A DNA stretch of 5,168 nt, from positions 1-5,168 of the forward strand of contig CALBTC010000178.1 of NCBI GenBank assembly GCA_937967805.1, read 5' to 3'. Shown piece after piece: positions 1 to 4,960 of the stretch. The notes beneath the pieces are model-generated. The model did no database searches. It was not told where the DNA came from and saw nothing but the letters and a program-made list of their open reading frames with translations. Within the stretch, counting starts at the first letter, position 1. Each line of letters opens with the position of its first letter. Made by a program: the position numbers and the translations under genes. This stretch comes from an uncultured Anaerolineaceae bacterium. Its GTDB lineage: Bacteria; Chloroflexota; Anaerolineae; Promineifilales; Promineifilaceae.

Positions 1-677
1 CCAATTTTGCTAATATGCAGATCGCCCGTCTTGGATTGAGCAATCAGGCCAGTGTGAAATTGCGAGACTACCGGGATGTGGGTACAGAAGCTTTTGACAA
101 ACTTGTGAGCGTTGGCATGGCGGAACAGGTGGGACGCAGACAGTTAGCTGAATACTTTGCCCAAGCTTACCGGCACCTCAAACCAGGCGGATTATTCCTC
201 AATCATGGCATTTCCCGCCGAGCGCCCTGGCTGCACCGGATGAATACAGAGGTTGAATTGTGCTGCACCCCGGAGATGCGTCCAGCACGGGTTTCCGGGT
301 GGCAGAAGTTTATAGACAGGCTCATCCTGGGTACGGGGTCATTTGTCTGGCGCTTCGTTTTTCCAGATGGCGAGTTGATACCGGTGAGCGAGATAAATAT
401 CATTGCTGAACAGGCCGGTTTTGAATTGCGTGATATGGAAAATTTACGGGAGCATTATGCGCTAACCCTGCGCCAGTGGGTTCGGCGGCTGGAGGCGCGA
501 CAAGAGAAAGCAATTGAGTTAGCTGGGGAAGAGGTGTACCGTACCTGGCGGCTGTATATGGCAGCCTCGGCTTATGGCTTTGAATGCGGCCGTATCAACG
601 TCAATCAATCGCTGCTGGTAAAACCAGATGCCGGCCAGAGTTACCTACCATTAACACGGGAAGATTTGTATGTTTGA
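1..677 (+). CDS. Cyclopropane-fatty-acyl-phospholipid synthase-type SAM-dependent methyltransferase (3' part, start outside window)
   Basis: The reading frame is already open at the left edge (first full codon at base 3), so the gene is 5' truncated. The ATG at 15 is internal: the residues after it (RLGL, then LRDYRDV) match the middle of the family, and the N-terminal glycine-rich SAM loop is not in the window. Numbering from that ATG, the visible family features are FDKLVSVGMAEQVG (27-40), the LKPGG turn (55-59), the FLNHGIS strand (61-67) with the family's active-site His, FPDGELIPVSE (116-126), HYALTL (147-152) with the conserved Tyr, and the C-terminal LYMAASAYGFE helix. In CFA synthases this fold transfers a methylene from SAM to lipid double bonds at the membrane surface. 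The usual EHVG motif reads EQVG; the acidic residue is kept. Some relatives methylate other lipids or small molecules, so the exact substrate is open. It ends 146 bp before the kinase gene and shows no functional link to it. Confidence 0.85.
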   Translation, partial: NFANMQIARLGLSNQASVKLRDYRDVGTEAFDKLVSVGMAEQVGRRQLAEYFAQAYRHLKPGGLFLNHGISRRAPWLHRMNTEVELCCTPEMRPARVSGWQKFIDRLILGTGSFVWRFVFPDGELIPVSEINIIAEQAGFELRDMENLREHYALTLRQWVRRLEARQEKAIELAGEEVYRTWRLYMAASAYGFECGRINVNQSLLVKPDAGQSYLPLTREDLYV

Positions 678-786
678 CTCAAGTCATCGTGTTCGCTCCT
701 GGTACGGGCTGCCAGCCGAAATCGCTTGTTTAACTGCCGTTTTTTGCCGCAACATTGTTTTCTCAACGGCCAAATCAGAATGACGC

Positions 787-815
787 TTTACGGTCGTTGC
801 CCCAACCCGTACAAT
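787..815 (+). promoter_or_regulatory. Candidate sigma70-type promoter for the sensor kinase operon
   Basis: TTTACG (787-792) matches 4 of 6 bases of the -35 consensus, and TACAAT (810-815) matches 5 of 6 of the -10 consensus. They are separated by exactly 17 bp. Transcription would be expected to begin around 821-823, which is at most a few bases before the ATG at 824. No Shine-Dalgarno-like sequence is present in the 20 bases before that ATG, which fits a leaderless message. This is a prediction from sequence only; sigma specificity in this lineage is assumed to be standard. Confidence 0.45.
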
Positions 816-823
816 AACCAGAT

Positions 824-2686
824 ATGAAAGAGACCACCTCAACCAGGCTTTACCGGCGCATTACCCGCCTGCGCTGGCAGGTGCCGCTGCTGGCCTTTCT
901 CCTGGTATTAACACACCAAATCGCCGAACATACCTGGCTGGTTCAGCTGCCGCGTTGGTATCATTTTGCCACCCAACTCCTTTTTTACGGCCTGGTAGGC
1001 CCGACAATGGCCTGGGTTGCCCTTTCATCCTTGCGCCGCAGCGTCCGGGAAACGGAAACGGCCGAACGAGCCCTGCAACAGGCGCACGACACACTGGGTG
1101 AGCTAAACCAGCGACTCGCCTTTCTCATCCAGGTCAACCGCCGCTTGGCCGAAGCCGGTGACGAAGAAACCCTGGCCGAACTCATCCTGGAACTACCGCA
1201 GCAAGTTGTGCCAGTTGTAAGCTGTTCCTTCATTCGTTTTGACGAGCGGCATCAACCCCTACCGGCCATCCACCGTGGCCAGGTGGAGTCGACTGCCCTG
1301 GATGCCTGGGCTGCTCATCTGGCCGACGCGCGGGTGCGGGAACAATGTGCCTGTTGTCACACGCATACGGCCGTTCCCAGCGATGATTCTTGCCCTTTGT
1401 TGGCACATGCCCCTGAGAACCTGCCCATTGCCAAAGTCCATTGCCTGCCATTGGCTCGCAACAATCGAGAGTACGGCGTCCTCAACATTTTCCTGGCCGA
1501 TAGTCAGCACCCCACGGAACAGGAAGCTTCCCTGCTCGACGCCCTGGCCCAAGAAATGACCCTGGCGCTGGAGAGCCAGCAATTACGGGATCGCGAACTG
1601 GCCATGCTGTCTCGTTTACAGCAGGCCAGTCGTCTCAGCAATCTGCGGCAGGATTTACAGGATGTGCTGGGCGGTACGATGGAGGCACTGGAAGCGGATG
1701 GTATCGTTTTGTTTATCCGTGATACAGCCACGGCCGTTTTGCAGCCCCAGTTAGAGGCAGGACGGCCGTTAGCTGATGCCCTGCCGCTCGTCAAAGGGAT
1801 GGCCGACGGGATGGAACAGGCCGACGCGCCACTCATCATCCACGATCTGGAGCAGGCGGGAGCGACGGCCATCCGTTCCCTGCTCATTGCCCCTTTACAT
1901 ACCGACGGACAAACTCTGGGCGCGCTGGCTCTGTGGGCAGCGCGCCCGGAAGCATTTATCCGCCGCCACGCTCAACTCATCGCCATCGTTGCTGGACAGG
2001 CGGCCCTGCTGGTGGAAAACCAGCGACTTTATTTACGAGGGGAACAGCAGGCTGCGCTGGCCGAACGCGCCCGGCTGGCCCGTGAAATTCATGACGGCCT
2101 GGCACAGACACTGGGCTATCTTAAGCTGCGGGCCAGCCTGGCCGCCAACCTTTTGCGTGAGGGCCAAACGGAGCGGGCTCTAACCGACTTAAACGAGGTA
2201 CAAACCCTGCTCAGCGCCGCCGCCACCGATGCCCGTGAAGCGATTGACGGCCTACGCCTGAAAGCTGAAGTTACCGATTTGCGGGCATGGTTGGCTGAAA
2301 TCATTGCCGAGTTTGAGATGTTGAGCGGTATTCCGGTAACGGCCGTGTCCCCACCTGACGTCGGCCTGCCCCTGGAAGTACACGCCCAGCTGCAGCGCAT
2401 CGTTCAGGAGAGCTTGAGCAACGTGCGCAAACATGCCGACGCCACCCGCGTTTGGCTGGAGTGGCAGCAGGAGGAGCAATGGCTCATCTTGCACATTAGG
2501 GATAACGGCCACGGCTTCGATCCCGATGACGTTCCTCCCATAGCCCGGCATGGCCTGCGCATCATGCGCGAACGGGCCGAACTGCTCCAGGCGGACTTCC
2601 AGATTACCAGCCACCTCAACGCCGGAACAAAAATTACCGCCAGGTTGCCGCTGCCCAAAGTGGTGGCGGGAGAGCGAAATGCCTGA
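824..2686 (+). CDS. Membrane-anchored GAF-GAF sensor histidine kinase, NarX/DesK (HisKA_3) family
   Basis: This 620-residue protein probably autophosphorylates on His and passes the phosphate to the regulator encoded next. A basic N-terminus (1-18) precedes two membrane segments (about 19-38 and 49-68) joined by a loop of only about 10 residues, so no real periplasmic sensor domain exists. A coiled coil (about 72-110) leads to GAF1 (about 112-250) and GAF2 (about 268-400). The HisKA_3 dimerisation domain holds the phosphoacceptor motif REIHDGLAQ with His423. The ATPase domain shows the N box ESLSNVRKHADA (529-540), the G1 box RDNGHGFDPDD (559-569) and HGLRIMRERAELL (576-588). GAF1 has Cys at 134, 175, 177, 178, 190 and 207, with His179 and His181; the tight C-x-C-C-H cluster could bind metal or sense redox, recalling the cysteine cluster reported in the central module of NarX/NarQ. 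The start is fixed: an in-frame TAA lies at 815-817, only two codons upstream. The catalytic boxes look complete; the signal is unknown. Confidence 0.93.
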   Translation: MKETTSTRLYRRITRLRWQVPLLAFLLVLTHQIAEHTWLVQLPRWYHFATQLLFYGLVGPTMAWVALSSLRRSVRETETAERALQQAHDTLGELNQRLAFLIQVNRRLAEAGDEETLAELILELPQQVVPVVSCSFIRFDERHQPLPAIHRGQVESTALDAWAAHLADARVREQCACCHTHTAVPSDDSCPLLAHAPENLPIAKVHCLPLARNNREYGVLNIFLADSQHPTEQEASLLDALAQEMTLALESQQLRDRELAMLSRLQQASRLSNLRQDLQDVLGGTMEALEADGIVLFIRDTATAVLQPQLEAGRPLADALPLVKGMADGMEQADAPLIIHDLEQAGATAIRSLLIAPLHTDGQTLGALALWAARPEAFIRRHAQLIAIVAGQAALLVENQRLYLRGEQQAALAERARLAREIHDGLAQTLGYLKLRASLAANLLREGQTERALTDLNEVQTLLSAAATDAREAIDGLRLKAEVTDLRAWLAEIIAEFEMLSGIPVTAVSPPDVGLPLEVHAQLQRIVQESLSNVRKHADATRVWLEWQQEEQWLILHIRDNGHGFDPDDVPPIARHGLRIMRERAELLQADFQITSHLNAGTKITARLPLPKVVAGERNA

Positions 2687-3320
2687 ACCCATTGGACTGG
2701 TGCTGGCTGACGACCACCCTCTTTTTCGGCAAGGGTTAGTGCGCCTGCTGAACGAACAGCCGGACTTTGTTGTTCTGGCCGAAGCCGCTAGCGGGGAGGA
2801 GGCTCTCCGCTGTTGTCGGCGTCACCGGCCTCAGGTCGTTTTACTGGACGTACATATGCCCGGCGGCGGTGGCATTGAAGCTGTACGCATCCTCAAACGG
2901 CAGGCAGGGATAGGCGTACTCATGCTCACCATTTCCGACAAAGACGACGATTTATTGGGGGCACTGGCTGCCGGCGCCGATGGCTATCTGCTCAAAACGG
3001 CCGAACCCGACCAGTTATGCCAGGCCATCCGCCAGGTAGCATCCGGGCGAGGCGCTCTATCACCAGAGGTGACAGCCCGCGTCATCCGGGCCGCTGCCAG
3101 CCAGGGCCAACAGCAGGCAGCCAGCCTCAGCCCGCGCGAGACGGAAGTGATTACTGAACTGGCCGGGGGGGCAACCACAGCCGAAATCTCCTCCCGGCTC
3201 GTTATCTCCGAAAACACCGTCAAAACCCATATTCGCCGCATTCTGGAAAAACTGGAAGCCACGAACCGGGCCGAAGCCGTCGCCCGCGCCACCGCGCTGG
3301 GGCTCATTCCACGCCAGTAG
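2679..3320 (+). CDS. NarL/FixJ-family DNA-binding response regulator
   Basis: The product is a 213-residue transcription regulator, normal length for the family. Its receiver domain (about 4-120) keeps the acidic pair Asp11/Asp12 in LADDHPLF, the phosphoacceptor Asp57 in LLDVHMPG, Thr84 in MLTIS and Lys106 in GYLLK. A linker (about 121-146) leads to a LuxR-type helix-turn-helix (about 148-210), seen as LSPRETEVI, then AEISSRLVISENTVKTHIRR. The stretch ISDKDDDLLGALAAGADGYL resembles the matching part of E. coli NarL. The frame is open upstream, but I chose the ATG at 2679. It follows a GGCGGGAG ribosome site at 2667-2672 and nearby bases, gives a receiver of standard length, and overlaps the kinase end by 8 bp, implying translational coupling. 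It is almost certainly the cognate partner of the upstream kinase. Target promoters are unknown; the oxidase cluster downstream is a natural candidate. Confidence 0.95.
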   Translation: MPEPIGLVLADDHPLFRQGLVRLLNEQPDFVVLAEAASGEEALRCCRRHRPQVVLLDVHMPGGGGIEAVRILKRQAGIGVLMLTISDKDDDLLGALAAGADGYLLKTAEPDQLCQAIRQVASGRGALSPEVTARVIRAAASQGQQQAASLSPRETEVITELAGGATTAEISSRLVISENTVKTHIRRILEKLEATNRAEAVARATALGLIPRQ

Positions 3321-3321
3321 C

Positions 3322-3339
3322 CGAGGTATCCCTACCTCG
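3322..3339 (+). repeat. Perfect inverted repeat just after the response regulator
   Basis: CGAGGTA (3322-3328), a TCCC loop and TACCTCG (3333-3339) form a 7-bp hairpin starting 2 bases after the regulator stop codon. It is not followed by a T-run, so it is not a standard intrinsic terminator. It may protect the 3' end of the message, or form part of a larger dispersed repeat together with the next inverted repeat. Confidence 0.6.
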
Positions 3340-3344
3340 CCTTT

Positions 3345-3384
3345 GGGAAACGTGGTAAGAAACCGTGGCTACCACGACTTTCCC
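3345..3384 (+). repeat. Long imperfect inverted repeat (13-bp stem with 2-nt bulge)
   Basis: The left arm GGGAAACGTGGTA (3345-3357) pairs with TACCACG (3370-3376) and TTTCCC (3379-3384). Only a two-base bulge (AC, 3377-3378) interrupts the 13 pairs, and the loop is 12 bases. An alternative small hairpin is possible because CGTGG recurs at 3364-3368 and can pair with CCACG (3372-3376). With the preceding hairpin it separates the two-component operon from the oxidase genes. Termination or mRNA-end stabilisation is the likely job, although there is no T-run after it. A mobile REP-like element is an alternative. Confidence 0.6.
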
Positions 3385-3556
3385 CATAGCCTGCTACTAA
3401 GGGAGTACAAAATTTGTCACCCCCATGGTGAATAAAAGTTCATTTCCCAAATCCTCCTAAAACGGGACACCCAGCTTGGCATTGCTACCCTATACTCACC
3501 CCACTCCGGCATTCTATTGAACCTGCCGGGCTGTGATGTTGGTTGCAGGGTAGACT
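3385..3556 (+). other. Leader region of the pseudo-receiver/coxB transcript; no gene seen
   Basis: This stretch has no convincing coding potential. It contains a short dyad ACAAA-A-TTTGT (3407-3417), a possible operator. It also has an isolated TATACT (3491-3496), close to a -10 consensus but without a matching -35 at normal spacing; TTGGCA (3476-3481) is too close. A weak ribosome site CAGGG (3546-3550) lies 6 bases before the ATG at 3557. A promoter for the oxidase genes would be expected here, but I cannot place it with confidence; an activator-dependent promoter lacking a good -35 would fit. Confidence 0.25.
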
Positions 3557-3886
3557 ATGGCAAAACGTCGTATCATGATTGTGTCGCCCCATCCCCTTTT
3601 TCGAGAAGGACTATCCCGCCTGTTGGCTGAATCGTCTGATTTTGACCTGTCAGGGGTTGTCCCTTCGCTGATTGAGGCGGAGACGAAGGCAATGGAATTT
3701 TTGCCGGATGTTATCGTCATCAGCCAGGAAGACGCTTTACAACCCATCCCCTGGCGCTTGTTAGAACTAGCTCACGTTCAAGTTATTACCCTAACCTTGG
3801 ATAACAAGCAAGCATCCGTGTACAGACGGCATTCTGTAACGTTGGATACGGCGCAAGATTTATACCAGGTTTTGCAGAGCAGTTAG
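3557..3886 (+). CDS. Stand-alone degenerate (pseudo-)receiver domain protein
   Basis: This 109-residue protein has a receiver-like sequence and no output domain. Its N-terminus, IVSPHPLFREGLSRLLAES (8-26), lines up closely with the start of NarL-type receivers, including the regulator encoded upstream. The acidic pair is replaced by Ser10-Pro11. The phosphoacceptor Asp is replaced by Ser56 in PDVIVISQE. The conserved Lys after strand 5 is missing, and the segment after Thr80 is about nine residues shorter than normal. Classical phosphorylation therefore seems impossible. The start is fixed by an in-frame TAG at 3551-3553. The gene ends 15 bp before coxB, so the two are probably co-transcribed. 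Possible roles are a phosphorylation-independent protein-binding module or an antagonist of the neighbouring kinase/regulator pair. A decaying remnant is possible, but the intact frame and close linkage argue for a working gene. No established function is known to me. Confidence 0.75.
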   Translation: MAKRRIMIVSPHPLFREGLSRLLAESSDFDLSGVVPSLIEAETKAMEFLPDVIVISQEDALQPIPWRLLELAHVQVITLTLDNKQASVYRRHSVTLDTAQDLYQVLQSS

Positions 3887-3889
3887 TAA

Positions 3890-3896
3890 AAGGAGG
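3890..3896 (+). promoter_or_regulatory. Strong Shine-Dalgarno site of coxB
   Basis: AAGGAGG (3890-3896) is a near-perfect anti-16S match, 5 bases before the ATG at 3902. It is much stronger than the sites before the kinase and pseudo-receiver genes. It fixes the coxB start and suggests much higher translation of coxB than of the gene in front of it. Confidence 0.85.
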
Positions 3897-3901
3897 CAGG
3901 T

Positions 3902-4858
3902 ATGAAGCGAGATGTGATTAGTGTGGCGGTGATATGGGTGGTGTTAACGGCCGTTGGCGAAGCCATCGTTCTTAGCCTGAATCCTTTCCCATTAGTTGCC
4001 GCCAGGGAAGCGACCATTGTTGACAGCGCCTTTCGCCTGTTGATGATCTTGGGAACCCCCGTGGCTGCCCTGGTGCTGGCCTGGCTCGGTTACAATCTGG
4101 TCAAATTCCGCGCCAGGGACGGCAGCCTTGAAGACGGCATTCCTCTACGCGGCAACCGCCCTCTGGCCTGGGGCTGGCTCCTGGTCAGCACCGGGCTGGC
4201 CGTCTTCGTCGTTTTCAATCCCGGCCTGAAAGGAATCAATGAGCTCAACGCCAACAACCAGGCCGATCTGGTTGTGCAAATCGAGGCAGTGCAATGGCAT
4301 TGGAATGTCACCTACCCGGAATACGACCTCAGCTATGATCAGGCGGTGCAGCTCGCCTTGCCCGTCAACACCCGCGTCAAGTTTGAAATTACCTCCAAAG
4401 ACGTCATTCATTCCTTCTGGATACCGGCCTTCCGCACCAAAGTAGACGCCGTGCCCGGCCAAACCACCACCCTTTACGTTACCCCCACTCAAACCGGAAA
4501 TTTTGAAGACGATTTCAATCTGCGTGTGCAGTGCGCTGAACTTTGTGGGACAGGTCACCCGCGGATGCAGATGGGCCTCCGCATTTTGGAGTCGGCCGAA
4601 TTTGCCCACTGGCTGGAACAAGCCCAGGCCAATACCGGCAGCAGCATGGAAATGGAGATGCCCGGTATGGACATGGACATGGACTCTGAGGACATGGATA
4701 TGGACACGGATTCCGATGACATGGACATGGACTCCGACGGGATGGACATGAACACAAACGCCGATGAGATGAACATGAACGCAGACTCCGATGAGATGAA
4801 TATGAATTCCGATTCTGACATGGATATGGAATCGGACAACATGAATGGTGATCAGTAA
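3902..4858 (+). CDS. coxB: Cytochrome c oxidase subunit II with CuA centre and Met/Asp-rich C-terminal tail
   Basis: Subunit II takes electrons from cytochrome c (or another carrier) through a dinuclear CuA centre and passes them to subunit I of an aa3-type heme-copper oxidase. Hydrophobic segments lie at about 7-26 (signal or first membrane helix, no lipobox Cys), 43-64 and 88-106. The cupredoxin domain (about 122-235) faces outside. It contains the aromatic patch VQWHWNVTYPEYD (130-142), and all CuA ligands are present: His170 in DVIHSFWIP, then Cys211, Glu213, Cys215, His219 and Met222 in CAELCGTGHPRM. No heme c motif (CxxCH) follows. The core ends near residue 240. The last 70 residues (249-318) are a low-complexity tail with 19 Met, 21 Asp and 6 Glu and no Lys, Arg, His or Cys. 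Such a tail is unusual and may bind copper. The gene follows the pseudo-receiver by 15 bp and precedes the probable subunit I gene. Confidence 0.96.
   Translation: MKRDVISVAVIWVVLTAVGEAIVLSLNPFPLVAAREATIVDSAFRLLMILGTPVAALVLAWLGYNLVKFRARDGSLEDGIPLRGNRPLAWGWLLVSTGLAVFVVFNPGLKGINELNANNQADLVVQIEAVQWHWNVTYPEYDLSYDQAVQLALPVNTRVKFEITSKDVIHSFWIPAFRTKVDAVPGQTTTLYVTPTQTGNFEDDFNLRVQCAELCGTGHPRMQMGLRILESAEFAHWLEQAQANTGSSMEMEMPGMDMDMDSEDMDMDTDSDDMDMDSDGMDMNTNADEMNMNADSDEMNMNSDSDMDMESDNMNGDQ
4646..4855 (+). repeat. Degenerate in-frame repeat encoding the Met/Asp tail of CoxB
   Basis: Variants of ATGGACATGGAC followed by a short Ser/Asp/Glu spacer recur through this stretch, giving protein units of 7 to 9 residues (for example MDMDSED, MDMDTDSDD, MDMNTNADE). 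Later copies change Asp to Asn in the MxM pairs (MNMN). The frame stays intact throughout, and codons vary among copies (GAC/GAT, TCC/TCT), which suggests expansion followed by selection for the protein pattern rather than a very recent slippage event. Confidence 0.85.
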
Positions 4859-4880
4859 CCAGTTTTCAGTGAACAGTAAT
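4848..4880 (+). repeat. Left heptanucleotide repeat array, overlapping the end of coxB
   Basis: Seven-base units starting with GT and mostly ending in CA begin at 4848, 4855, 4862, 4869 and 4876 (for example GTGATCA and GTGAACA; the last unit is divergent). The first unit and the start of the second lie inside coxB: they encode its last residues and provide its TAA stop (4856-4858). The 12 bases 4869-4880 are exactly repeated in inverted orientation at 4928-4939. Confidence 0.7.
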
Positions 4881-4881
4881 T

Positions 4882-4894
4882 GGCAAAGTTTGCC
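4882..4894. repeat. 13-base palindrome between the two heptad arrays
   Basis: GGCAAA (4882-4887), a central G and TTTGCC (4889-4894) form a perfect palindrome; in RNA it would fold as a 5-bp stem with an AGT loop. It sits between the left and right heptad arrays and would be at or near the tip of a larger fold formed by them. A protein-binding site is an alternative. Confidence 0.55.
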
Positions 4895-4897
4895 GGC

Positions 4898-4939
4898 TGC
4901 TCACTGTTTACTGATTTCCGATTACTGATTACTGTTCAC
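4898..4939 (-). repeat. Right heptanucleotide repeat array, opposite orientation to the left array
   Basis: Six contiguous seven-base units begin at 4898, 4905, 4912, 4919, 4926 and 4933, with consensus TGATTAC on the + strand (GTAATCA on the - strand). This is the same family as the left array but inverted. ACTGTTTACTG (4903-4913) can pair with 4867-4877 with one G-U pair, and 4928-4939 pairs perfectly with 4869-4880, so two competing stems are possible between coxB and the next gene. Confidence 0.75.
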
Positions 4940-4945
4940 CGAAAT

Positions 4946-4952
4946 GAGAGGA
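4946..4952 (+). promoter_or_regulatory. Shine-Dalgarno site of the gene after coxB
   Basis: GAGAGGA (4946-4952) lies 8 bases before the ATG at 4961 and is located just outside the right heptad array. It supports this start codon. Confidence 0.65.
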
Positions 4953-4960
4953 TAGACTCA

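Noticed and set aside
701..745. Possible intrinsic terminator after the methyltransferase gene (GGCT-GCC-AGCC hairpin and a six-T run at 740-745)
   Set aside because: The stem has only 4 bp and the T-run begins more than 20 bases after it, which is not a terminator arrangement.
1239..1582. Open frames of about 106 codons on both strands inside the kinase gene
   Set aside because: The kinase frame is fully supported by domain motifs; these frames show no family signature.
2550..2678. Longer start for the response regulator (43 extra residues)
   Set aside because: The added residues are the kinase ATPase domain read in another frame; the receiver begins properly at the ATG at 2679, with a ribosome site in front.
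3405..3420. NtcA/FNR-type operator before the pseudo-receiver gene
   Set aside because: The ACAAA-A-TTTGT dyad is short, and neither GTA-N8-TAC nor TTGAT-N4-ATCAA is present.
3417..3458. Minus-strand AGGAGG (3453-3458) followed by an ATG and an 8-codon frame
   Set aside because: The spacing of 9 bases is acceptable, but eight codons give no evidence of function; it is likely a chance match.
3476..3496. TTGGCA/TATACT as a promoter, or as a sigma54 site
   Set aside because: The spacing between the two boxes is 9 bases, too short for sigma70, and the GG/GC spacing of sigma54 promoters is not met.
4145..4621. Minus-strand open frame of 158 codons under coxB
   Set aside because: It lies fully inside the certain coxB gene and has no recognisable domain; it arises from GC-rich codon use on the other strand.
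4555..4842. Minus-strand open frame rich in Ser, Met and Glu
   Set aside because: It is the complement of the CoxB Met/Asp repeat tail; the pattern is a by-product of ATGGAC repeats, and there is no ribosome site.
4848..4939. CRISPR-like array
   Set aside because: Units are only 7 bases with no unique spacers and occur in two orientations; this is a short tandem repeat family.
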